NCBI GenBank assembly: GCA_002502215.1
Contig: DAPT01000112.1
Span: 27,912-41,686, forward strand
Length of the DNA: 13,775 nucleotides
Direction: 5' to 3'
Source of the DNA: Euryarchaeota archaeon UBA124
GTDB lineage: Archaea > Thermoplasmatota > Poseidoniia > Poseidoniales > Poseidoniaceae
The position numbers were made by a program, and so were the translations under genes. Each line of letters begins with the position of its first letter. Positions within the stretch are counted from its first letter, which is position 1. Below, piece after piece: positions 7,409-13,381 of the stretch. Under the pieces are notes generated by a model, which searched no databases, was not told the DNA's origin, and saw only the letters and a list, made by a program, of their open reading frames with translations.

Positions 7409-8841
7409 TGTCTTTGATATATTCTGATGGAACCGATGTATGTTGCTCTAAATTCTATATTGAGTTACATTATGAATCAATACTTTCTCTTCTGCATGTG
7501 AGTGAAAGCAATGTCTTGGGTAGACGTAAAGCCAATGTAATCCACTCCAGCATCCTCAATACGTTCGAAAAGCTCGGGAGATTAAGCAACAAAAACGTGG
7601 TCTTGTTCCTGTTTTTGTTCACATTTACAATTTCTGCTCCAATGCTGATTGGCTTTGAAATGGGTGATGATGTTTCAAGAGAAGAGAACAAAGATATCAA
7701 GATATTTCGAGATCGAGCACAAACAATACTGGATGGTGAGCTGCTTTATCGCGATACGGAAATGATAACCGTCTCACCTCCAGTCATCAACTATCTGTTT
7801 CTCCCTGTCTTGATTCTCGGAGATACACTTCTATTATGGTGCTCATGGTTTGCTTTCTTTCTTTTCTTGACATCGGTGGTTTTGTTTTTCTTCCTCGAGC
7901 CTTGGTTTGACCGTCGCCTAGCCATTGCTGGAAGTATGATATACAGTTCCTCACCATTCGGTCAGTTTACTTCAATCGCGATGCTTCAAGACGATGCTAT
8001 CATCGTTACGTTTCTAGCTCTATCAATGCTGTTCCTTTCTCGCAAACGATGGTACCTTGCTGCAGCCAGCCTTGGCTTGGGTACGGTTACCAAGTTGTTC
8101 CCTGCCTTGTGCTCACCTTTCGCCGTACTTGGGCCTGATAAATGGGAATCAAGGATGTATGCAGCCTCCATCGGACTAGGCATTGCATTCCTCATTTCGC
8201 TACCATTTTTGATGTATGCTTCTTCAGATTACACTCAATTTTTGGAGTTTTATCTCTTCGGTATACAACCCGATAGCGATACTCAGACGTCCTATCGAGT
8301 ATCACTCACAGAACAGCGTGGTATGTCGTTCTGGCGTTTCATGGGCGAGACGATCTACTTTGTTCCAAGCGCAGTGCTTCACCTTGTGATGCTGGTTTCA
8401 CTGATTGTAACATGGGTTGCTGTTCATCAACGAAAACTCGAGATTCCTGCTGCATTCTCACTGAGCATACTGTCCATCTTCGTTTTCTATTCCAAGATTC
8501 ATTATGGATACCATCTGATGGCTCTTCTGGTTCTCATTCCATGGGCACTTCATGATGCGAAGAGGATTTGGGGGTTGTTCGGAATGAGTTTCCTTGCAGC
8601 GATGGTTCACCTCGCATGGCGTGACCGTTTTTTCACCGACAATTCCTGGGTGCACTTGGCTTTTGCATTCACCCTGTGGTTGTACTGGATCTATTGGGCA
8701 AAAATCATCATCCAGAATCCAGATTTTACACAGCGAAACGAAGTTCGTTCGCAAGAAAGCATCTTGATAGCATGCGGATGGATCGTCATCCTATGCATGG
8801 CTTATTCACTTCAGGTTGGTATTGTGAGCGCTTTGGGTTGA
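7408..8841 (+). CDS. Polytopic membrane protein, GT-C-fold (GT39/GT87-like) glycosyltransferase candidate
   Basis: This 477-residue protein has about ten hydrophobic segments (roughly 63-83, 125-148, 149-163, 197-210, 215-232, 250-270, 318-338, 348-360, 367-381, 387-402, 413-432, 451-470). The first extracytoplasmic loop (84-125) is acidic (MGDDVSREENKD) and followed by ILDGELLYRD. That resembles the Asp-containing loop before G-x-x-x-Y in polyprenol-phosphate-sugar-dependent GT-C enzymes. LGLGTVTKLFPAL (222-234) matches the G-x-x-TK-x-x-P helix start common in GT39/GT87 relatives. The likely role is transfer of a lipid-linked sugar outside the membrane for surface glycans. This is inference from topology and short motifs. 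The first 60 residues (low complexity, two adjacent Cys) look unlike the rest, so the true start may lie later, such as GTG 7498. ATG 7408 is the first possible start and fits a TATA-like element at 7381-7389. Downstream is the convergent tRNA-Ala. Confidence 0.6.
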   Translation: MSLIYSDGTDVCCSKFYIELHYESILSLLHVSESNVLGRRKANVIHSSILNTFEKLGRLSNKNVVLFLFLFTFTISAPMLIGFEMGDDVSREENKDIKIFRDRAQTILDGELLYRDTEMITVSPPVINYLFLPVLILGDTLLLWCSWFAFFLFLTSVVLFFFLEPWFDRRLAIAGSMIYSSSPFGQFTSIAMLQDDAIIVTFLALSMLFLSRKRWYLAAASLGLGTVTKLFPALCSPFAVLGPDKWESRMYAASIGLGIAFLISLPFLMYASSDYTQFLEFYLFGIQPDSDTQTSYRVSLTEQRGMSFWRFMGETIYFVPSAVLHLVMLVSLIVTWVAVHQRKLEIPAAFSLSILSIFVFYSKIHYGYHLMALLVLIPWALHDAKRIWGLFGMSFLAAMVHLAWRDRFFTDNSWVHLAFAFTLWLYWIYWAKIIIQNPDFTQRNEVRSQESILIACGWIVILCMAYSLQVGIVSALG

Positions 8842-8890
8842 TCAAGGATTCAGATAACGTCAATCCTAACGAGTTCAAACTCTCTGAGGG

Positions 8891-8966
8891 TGGTGGACGC
8901 TGGGGGATTTGAACCCCCGGCCTTCTGGTTGCAAACCAGACGCTCTTCCAACTGAGCTAAGCGCCC
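8891..8966 (-). tRNA. tRNA-Ala (anticodon UGC), CCA end encoded
   Basis: A complete cloverleaf reads on the minus strand from 8966. The acceptor stem is GGGCGCT paired with AGCGTCC. It includes the G3:U70 wobble that identifies alanine tRNAs to AlaRS. The D arm is GCTC/GAGC. The anticodon stem TCTGG/CCAGA is perfect, with loop TTTGCAA and anticodon TGC. A five-base variable loop AGGCC follows, then T stem GGGGG/CCCCC with loop TTCAAAT, and discriminator A at 8894. The last three bases (8891-8893) are CCA in the DNA. There is no intron. It sits between the 3' end of the convergent membrane protein gene and the 3' end of purA, which lies upstream on the same strand. Confidence 0.97.
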
Positions 8967-9017
8967 CTCGTGCCAGTCCCTATGGACACTTCCTTTTGAG
9001 TGTTTCATTGTCGGTGT

Positions 9018-10319
9018 TCAAACGCAATCGATGGTTGCGTTTCGATCGGGTCCCACGCCCACACTTGAACACGGAATACCAAGAATTGACTCAAGTTGGT
9101 GCACATAGTCTTGGGCAGCTTTTGGCAAAGATGCAACCCCCAACTTGTTCTCGTTTGCATGTTGAGCAACAACGAGCCATTCTTCCAATGTCTTGGATTC
9201 AAAGCCCGGAACAGTCACGTAAATTGGTTTGCATCGCGCAAGTGCGGAAGCACTGCTCGGCATTTCAGTAATTTCTGCGCCGTCCAAGTCATAGGCGACA
9301 CATATTTTCAGTTCATCCAATCCTCCCAAAACATCGAGTTTTGTCAAAGCAAGGGAAGTAAATCCGTTAATTCGGTGTGCATGACGCATGACGACTGCAT
9401 CGAACCACCCACAACGGCGTTTTCGACCCGTCGTTGTTCCAAACTCATGCCCAACTGTTCCTAGGTGATCGCCGACGTCGTCTTCCAATTCTGTTGGCAT
9501 CGCTCCGTTTCCAACGCGTGTGATGTACGCTTTCGTAATACCAATTACTTCATCGACATGACCTGGATGGATTCCAGCGCCGTGCGTTGCATTTCCACGG
9601 GAAGTGACCGAAGAGGTCACGAATGGAAACGTTCCCTGGTCGATGTCAAGCAAGCATCCCTGTGCTCCCTCAAGGATGACATGCTCCTTGAGTTTGAGTG
9701 CGTTGTCCAGCATCAGACCTGTGTTGGCAATGCTCGTTGAATAGTTGGAATGTATCCAAGCTACTTCTTCAGCGAGTTCCTTCGAATCGATTCGGACATC
9801 TGAACCTGCTGCGGCAAGTGAACTGTTCATTCGTTCGGCCGTTGTGGTGGCCCAAGACGAGTCGCTCACAACCTCACTTACATCACCAAATCGCAGGCCT
9901 ATTCGATTGATTTTATCGGAGTAGGTCGGTCCGATGCCCCGCCCAGTTGTCCCTATTGTTTTGTCAAGACTGTCCATCGCTCGATGGTATGGGAGAATAA
10001 TGTGCGCCCGTTCTGAAACAAACAAGCGGCGTCCACGAGGATCATCGCCACCCGTTTCGATCCAGTTTTCAATTTCAGTATTGAGGACCCAAGGGTCAAC
10101 GACCATTCCATCTCCAAGCACCAGTGAACATTCCTGTCGAGTAATACCCGATGGCAGCAGATGGAATTTCAGTACACGATCGCCTATGACAACCGTATGA
10201 CCTGCGTTGTTTCCGCCTTGGAACCTGGCAACCCATGTCGCTTTTTCTGCAAGCCTGTCGACAAGTTTGCCCTTTCCTTCATCGCCCCATTGCGCTCCTA
10301 AAATAACGGTTGCTGGCAT
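9018..10319 (-). CDS. purA: Adenylosuccinate synthetase
   Basis: The enzyme catalyses IMP + L-aspartate + GTP to adenylosuccinate, GDP and phosphate, the first committed step from IMP to AMP in the cytoplasm. The 433-residue length is typical for the family. The GTP-binding loop GAQWGDEGKGK lies at 8-18, with catalytic D13 and H41 (GGNNAGHT, 35-42) at the same numbers as in the E. coli enzyme. GTTGRGIGPTYSDK lies at 123-136 and QGCLLDIDQGTFPFVTSS at 220-237. TTTGRKRRCGWFD lies at 295-307 with the Arg residues of the IMP/Asp loop, and TKLD (326-329) is the guanine-specificity motif. All key residues appear intact. The open frame reaches a TTG at 10328, but ATG 10319 gives the family-standard N-terminus directly before the P-loop. 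A possible TATA (GTATAG, minus) lies about 40 bases upstream. It is divergent from tfb across a repeat-rich 245-bp region. Confidence 0.98.
   Translation of the reverse strand: MPATVILGAQWGDEGKGKLVDRLAEKATWVARFQGGNNAGHTVVIGDRVLKFHLLPSGITRQECSLVLGDGMVVDPWVLNTEIENWIETGGDDPRGRRLFVSERAHIILPYHRAMDSLDKTIGTTGRGIGPTYSDKINRIGLRFGDVSEVVSDSSWATTTAERMNSSLAAAGSDVRIDSKELAEEVAWIHSNYSTSIANTGLMLDNALKLKEHVILEGAQGCLLDIDQGTFPFVTSSVTSRGNATHGAGIHPGHVDEVIGITKAYITRVGNGAMPTELEDDVGDHLGTVGHEFGTTTGRKRRCGWFDAVVMRHAHRINGFTSLALTKLDVLGGLDELKICVAYDLDGAEITEMPSSASALARCKPIYVTVPGFESKTLEEWLVVAQHANENKLGVASLPKAAQDYVHQLESILGIPCSSVGVGPDRNATIDCV
9020..9042. repeat. Perfect 8-bp inverted repeat at the purA 3' end
   Basis: AAACGCAA (9020-9027) and TTGCGTTT (9035-9042) are exact reverse complements separated by seven bases. 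The hairpin covers the last codons and the first base of the purA stop codon. There is no run of U after it in the purA direction, so it is not a classical intrinsic terminator. It may serve as an mRNA 3'-end stem, or be chance within coding sequence. Confidence 0.45.
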
Positions 10320-10355
10320 ATTGATCAAATCGAACCAATCCTAGAATGTCTTTGA

Positions 10356-10364
10356 ACTATACCC
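10356..10364. repeat. ACTATACCC direct repeat, purA-proximal copy (overlaps possible purA TATA)
   Basis: ACTATACCC here is repeated exactly at 10544-10552, next to the tfb start. On the minus strand it reads GGGTATAGT, and the TATAG core is about 40 bases before purA ATG 10319, so it may double as the purA TATA element. A protein bound here would block purA transcription. This reading is inference from the repeat and its positions. Confidence 0.4.
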
Positions 10365-10387
10365 TATTGCGGCTTCGATATTTGCGG

Positions 10388-10427
10388 GACAGTATAGGGT
10401 CATTTGAACACATCTTCATATACTGTC
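10388..10427. promoter_or_regulatory. Perfect 9-bp inverted repeat in the purA/tfb divergent region (putative operator)
   Basis: GACAGTATA (10388-10396) and TATACTGTC (10419-10427) are perfect reverse complements, with arm centres 31 bases apart, close to three helical turns. The element lies between the divergent purA and tfb genes, outside any gene. Such an arrangement fits two half-sites for a dimeric regulator bound on one face of the DNA. It could also fold as a hairpin with a 22-base loop if transcribed. No regulator is identified. Confidence 0.45.
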
Positions 10428-10520
10428 GTTCAATCTTCTTATCATAGTGATTAAACCGTAGTGTTTCCTTTCTAATCGGGCACCTGCGACTGATGGATTA
10501 TGATGCAATAGAAGCAACAA

Positions 10521-10528
10521 TTTATATA
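10521..10528 (+). promoter_or_regulatory. TATA box of the tfb gene
   Basis: TTTATATA is the archaeal consensus TATA box, preceded by the A/purine-rich GAAGCAACAA, a reasonable TFB-recognition element. Transcription would start near 10548-10552, leaving a leader of about 13-17 bases before ATG 10565. The box lies inside the longer open frame that begins at ATG 10493, which argues against that earlier start. Confidence 0.75.
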
Positions 10529-10543
10529 TTGGTTAGAACAATT

Positions 10544-10552
10544 ACTATACCC
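10544..10552. repeat. ACTATACCC direct repeat, tfb-proximal copy (near the transcription start)
   Basis: This is the exact second copy of the sequence at 10356-10364. It sits 16-24 bases after the start of the tfb TATA box, where the transcription start should be, and directly before the GGAG ribosome-binding site. A bound factor would be placed to repress tfb. Confidence 0.4.
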
Positions 10553-10556
10553 GGAG
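10553..10556 (+). promoter_or_regulatory. Shine-Dalgarno site deciding the tfb start
   Basis: GGAG stands eight bases before ATG 10565, a good Shine-Dalgarno match and spacing. Most other genes in this window lack one. Together with the upstream TATA box it selects ATG 10565 over ATG 10493. Confidence 0.65.
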
Positions 10557-10564
10557 TTGAGAAG

Positions 10565-11554
10565 ATGAGTGCAAGTTTTGACAGTAAAAGTGGACGCAAC
10601 CAGAACGATACAAACGTTTCCAGCGAGCGCCGAGTTCTTGAAGGTCACACAAGACCCTGCGAAGAGTGCGGTGCGGTGGATTGGAGCCTTGACGCCACTC
10701 GCGGAGAAGTTACATGCAACAGTTGCGGACTGGTCGTTGAAGAGAATGTTCTCGATCCAGGCGCAGAGTGGACCCAAAGAGACCGAGGAGAGGACCGTTC
10801 CCGTGTTGGTGCACCAATGACCTACACTCTAGCCGATCGAGGTCTGAACACCACCATCGATGTTCGTGACTTGAACACAGGTGCAGCCAGCCGACACGGA
10901 ATCTCAAGCCAAAGCCGTAGAGAATGGCGACGACGAAGAATCATCGATGAGCGTTCAAAAACCCGTAAATCTCGCGAACGCAACCTCGTGAAAGCCAATC
11001 AATTCATCCGTGACCGCTCGCAGCTCCCTACAGCGTTGCGGGAAGAAGTAGCGCGATTGTACAGGCGTCTTTCGGACAAAGGGTACGTGACTGGTCGTTC
11101 CATTGCAGGCGTCGCTGCGGCATGCACATACCTTGTCGCTCGCGAGGAGAACGTTCCACGACAGATTCCAGACATCGCTGAACAATTTTCAATCGAAGAA
11201 AAGGAACTATCGCGGTTGATCCGACAAGTGTCACGAATGCTCAACATGCATTCCATCAGTTCCCCTGACCAATACATCGACCCGTTCATGTCAAAACTTG
11301 AACTCGCGCCATCCATGCGCAGTCAGGTTCAACATCTGTGGTCCGTCATCAAACCCCATGAGGACGTATGGCAAGGAAAGAAACCGATGGGAGTCGCTGC
11401 AGCGCTGATTTACAAAGCGTGCATTGAGTCAGGCTCTCCAAGAACACAGTCTGAAATTTGCTCCATTGCCAACGTTTCAGAGGTAACCCTGCGAGGTTTG
11501 TTGCGACTGATTGAGGGGCTTCTTGCTAAACTAGGCGAAGGGTCCCAACAGTGA
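10565..11554 (+). CDS. tfb: Transcription initiation factor B (TFB, archaeal TFIIB)
   Basis: This is the archaeal general transcription factor that binds the TBP-TATA complex and the BRE and recruits RNA polymerase. From ATG 10565 it has 329 residues. The zinc ribbon has CEEC (C32, C35) and CNSC (C51, C54), followed by GLVVEENVLDPGAEW (55-69), characteristic of the family. A conserved B-reader/linker region lies at about 70-125 and includes the basic stretch REWRRRR. Two cyclin-like repeats follow: about 138-228 (GYVTGRSIAGVAAACTYLVA) and about 238-325 (GKKPMGVAAALIYKAC, then SEVTLRGLLRLIE). All domains look intact. The longer frame starting at ATG 10493 would add 24 residues, but it would contain the TATA box and lacks a ribosome-binding site. 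The stop is followed by a small hairpin (AGGGTC 11539-11544, GACCCT 11555-11560) and, 39 bases on, by a small zinc-binding-type protein gene that may be co-transcribed. Archaea often carry several tfb copies, so this may not be the only one. Confidence 0.97.
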   Translation: MSASFDSKSGRNQNDTNVSSERRVLEGHTRPCEECGAVDWSLDATRGEVTCNSCGLVVEENVLDPGAEWTQRDRGEDRSRVGAPMTYTLADRGLNTTIDVRDLNTGAASRHGISSQSRREWRRRRIIDERSKTRKSRERNLVKANQFIRDRSQLPTALREEVARLYRRLSDKGYVTGRSIAGVAAACTYLVAREENVPRQIPDIAEQFSIEEKELSRLIRQVSRMLNMHSISSPDQYIDPFMSKLELAPSMRSQVQHLWSVIKPHEDVWQGKKPMGVAAALIYKACIESGSPRTQSEICSIANVSEVTLRGLLRLIEGLLAKLGEGSQQ

Positions 11555-11593
11555 GACCCTAAGTTTCTTGAATCGCCCCTGTCTGGGCTGTTC

Positions 11594-11866
11594 ATGGGAT
11601 TCAAGGCCAAAGCCCGCAAGAACAAGGTGAAGACCACTGCCGACGATGGTCAAAAGAAGAAGTCGTCTTCCGGAGAGTTACCCTGTGCAATAAAATCCTG
11701 CAACCGATTCGCAGACAAACGACTCGGCGGCCGTTCTCTTTCATTTGATGATGCAACTGAAATGTGGGGATCTGGTAACTTTCTTTCCACCAAAGGAAGG
11801 GTTCGCGTATGCAAGTCATGCTATCGGTCTTGGAAGAAAGAGAACAAGAACGACGATATGTATTGA
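11594..11866 (+). CDS. Small basic four-cysteine (zinc-binding-type) protein of unknown function
   Basis: This is a 90-residue, strongly basic protein I do not recognise. The first 27 residues are Lys-rich and probably disordered (KAKARKNKVK, then KKKSSSG). Two cysteine pairs follow: C31 and C36 (CAIKSC) and C73 and C76 (CKSC). The spacing is that of a single four-cysteine zinc site holding a small domain of about 50 residues. A third region between them (RSLSFDDATEMWGSGNF) probably forms the loop or helix. The C-terminus is again charged (KKENKNDD). The basic tail and zinc fold suggest nucleic-acid or ribosome binding; that is inference. It starts 39 bases after the tfb stop on the same strand with no obvious TATA box in the gap, so an operon with tfb is likely. 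The regular coding composition and the paired cysteines support a real gene. Confidence 0.75.
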   Translation: MGFKAKARKNKVKTTADDGQKKKSSSGELPCAIKSCNRFADKRLGGRSLSFDDATEMWGSGNFLSTKGRVRVCKSCYRSWKKENKNDDMY

Positions 11867-11890
11867 TTCACTTTCACTTTCACTTTCGCC
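11867..11890. repeat. Short tandem repeat (TTCACT x3 plus partial) after the zinc-protein gene
   Basis: Three exact copies of TTCACT (11867-11884) and a diverged fourth (TTCGCC) begin immediately after the TGA at 11864-11866. The plus strand is pyrimidine-rich, with repeated TTT, and may help RNA polymerase release, since archaeal termination needs only T-rich stretches. The assignment as terminator is tentative. Confidence 0.45.
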
Positions 11891-11903
11891 TCAAGAAAAA
11901 CAA

Positions 11904-11910
11904 CCTATAC
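11904..11910 (+). promoter_or_regulatory. TATA-like box of the propeller-like protein gene
   Basis: CCTATAC with an A-rich upstream flank (AAGAAAAACAA) that could be the TFB-recognition element. It lies about 26 bases before ATG 11933, the spacing of a leaderless transcript. Confidence 0.45.
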
Positions 11911-11932
11911 CGACTGCACTCAGTTACAAGGT

Positions 11933-12526
11933 ATGCGTAACAACCGAACAATCGTGCGAAGCCTCGTGACTGGACAAGGAACCTTCCTTGCGATGAGTGA
12001 TGGACTCATTGTATGGGAGACGTCATCCGCACGCAAGACCTTGCACTTGAGAACCATGGCGACTGCGCTTCTCGGCGTTAAGGAAGACAATTATTCAATC
12101 TCGAAACTCTTTGTTGGAGATAAACAAGGCCAGCTTCATGTGGTTCAATTTCCTGACTTCGTATTGTCGCACACCGTCACTGTGAGTGACAATGCTCTGC
12201 GAGCCATGTGCATGACTGATCATGGGGACCTTTTGATAGCCGATGCTAGAGGTCGTGTGCTAAGCGTGGACAAACAAGGGAAGCCATCGTCGTTGTTTGA
12301 CACAAACCGATCGGTTTCGTCCATACGCGTCGAGAGAAAGACCATCCGGATTCAGTCCGGTTGGGAGCAGTGTGTTTACAACTGGAAAGGAGACTTAGCC
12401 AATTCTGAAGATGCTTCGCGTTCATTTGGTGACAGCCTCATAATGCGGCGAATGCGTGAGCGTAAAGCCTTGGAGGAACGACGTCGCGCAGCTGAGGCTC
12501 AATTGCGACTCTTACCTTCTGCCTGA
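11933..12526 (+). CDS. Small propeller-like protein with charged C-terminal helix, unknown function
   Basis: This is a 197-residue cytoplasmic protein without signal peptide or membrane segment. I do not recognise a named family. It has four or so repeated strand-turn-strand units reminiscent of WD40/PQQ-like propeller blades: FLAMSDGLIVWE (18-29), KLFVGDKQGQLHVVQFP (58-74), LLIADARGRVLSVDKQG (100-116) and IRIQSGWEQCVYNWKGD (138-154). Four blades are too few for a closed propeller, so it may assemble with another copy or form a partial fold. The last 30 residues (MRRMRERKALEERRRAAEAQ) form a highly charged helix, possibly a coiled coil for dimerisation. A TATA-like box 26 bases upstream suggests its own leaderless promoter. 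Its 3' end overlaps the end of the convergent MBL-fold gene by 28 bases. Real gene is likely; the propeller interpretation is moderate. Confidence 0.7.
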   Translation: MRNNRTIVRSLVTGQGTFLAMSDGLIVWETSSARKTLHLRTMATALLGVKEDNYSISKLFVGDKQGQLHVVQFPDFVLSHTVTVSDNALRAMCMTDHGDLLIADARGRVLSVDKQGKPSSLFDTNRSVSSIRVERKTIRIQSGWEQCVYNWKGDLANSEDASRSFGDSLIMRRMRERKALEERRRAAEAQLRLLPSA

Positions 12527-13320
12527 TTGCTTTCTTGTTCCTTTCTCGGCCAAGATGGAACCGGCTCATGCCACAGTGAGGTGTGAGCAGGCTTAGGCCA
12601 AGAACGCGGTAATGCGCCTTGATCATCAATGATTTGGTTGAGCATTGTAATATGACGTTGTATGGTTTCTGAGATATGGCCTTGCCCCTGAAGGCTCGGA
12701 CCATGCATCGGAATCAACTTTTCTGCATTCAATTTCAACAGTGTTTCAAGACTCTCTTTTCCTAAAATAAGATTTCCCGTGGGTACATCCCATCGCATTG
12801 GGCGGTCTGCCCTTGGAACCAAGGCACCTGCGATTATCGTCTTCGTTGAGGGAATGTGAATCAAGAGATTGCAACTGCTCGGTCCAGGTGCTTCGAGAAT
12901 CTCAATCAATTCATTGTCAAGGAACACATGTTGCCCGATTTCTAAACCAACAGCGTTCACAACCGGCATATCTGAATCGAATCGATTGGCCCATGTGGTG
13001 AAAAAATCACCCGTTGATAGAGAAGAGACAGCAGAAGGATGCGTCGCAATCGGTATTCCTCCGAAGTGTTCGGAGATTGCGAGTGAACCACCGCTGAACG
13101 GATAGCGACGTGAAGTGAGAATGATCTCTCGGAGGGTAACACCCAAACCGAGTTGGCCGTCGATTCGTTCTTGTTGGAGCAATTGATACCAAGCCGTACC
13201 CGCATCAATGAGGATGGCTTCTTTTGTTCCCATCAGAAGAACTGCATTCGCATCGTGATGAATCCCCGGGAGGCGTACAATGCGCATGGTTGGGCCTGTT
13301 CTCTCAAGTGTTTGAACCAT
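12499..13320 (-). CDS. Metallo-beta-lactamase-fold protein lacking the metal-binding motif
   Basis: This 273-residue protein has the MBL-fold layout. A beta-sandwich start (NAVLLMGTKEAILIDAGTAW, 25-44) has the fold's usual Asp-Gly turn. The segment LREIILTSRRYPFSGG (63-78) lies where active enzymes carry T-H-x-H-x-D-H-x-G-G. Here the four ligands are replaced by S70, R72, P74 and F75, while T69 and the final GG are kept. The later PGH motif is PGP (145-147), and the Asp of the usual G-D is Ala (GALV, 165-168). Only the last His motif remains (PMHGPS, 204-209). It is therefore probably a non-enzymatic or metal-free member. The C-terminal roughly 40 residues are polar with several Trp and Pro. 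Start ATG 13320; ATG 13287 (MRIVRLPG) is also possible and may be nearer the domain. Its 3' end overlaps the convergent propeller-like gene. Function unknown. Confidence 0.78.
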   Translation of the reverse strand: MVQTLERTGPTMRIVRLPGIHHDANAVLLMGTKEAILIDAGTAWYQLLQQERIDGQLGLGVTLREIILTSRRYPFSGGSLAISEHFGGIPIATHPSAVSSLSTGDFFTTWANRFDSDMPVVNAVGLEIGQHVFLDNELIEILEAPGPSSCNLLIHIPSTKTIIAGALVPRADRPMRWDVPTGNLILGKESLETLLKLNAEKLIPMHGPSLQGQGHISETIQRHITMLNQIIDDQGALPRSWPKPAHTSLWHEPVPSWPRKEQESNQAEGKSRN

Positions 13321-13353
13321 GGCATCATGATGTCTCTAATCCGGTGGTTGCGG

Positions 13354-13360
13354 TTAAATA
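13354..13360. promoter_or_regulatory. TATA-like element shared by rpl40e (+) and the MBL-fold gene (-)
   Basis: TTAAATA on the plus strand (TATTTAA on the minus strand) is the only AT-rich element in the 61 bases between the two divergent starts. It lies about 25 bases before rpl40e ATG 13382, giving a leaderless mRNA, and about 37 bases before MBL ATG 13320, giving a leader of roughly 10 bases. One nearly palindromic box could serve both directions. Confidence 0.5.
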
Positions 13361-13381
13361 GAGGAAGTTGGTGGCAAAGCC

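Noticed and set aside
9096..9464. 122-codon plus-strand frame antisense to purA
   Set aside because: purA is full length with all motifs intact on the other strand; this is a shadow frame.
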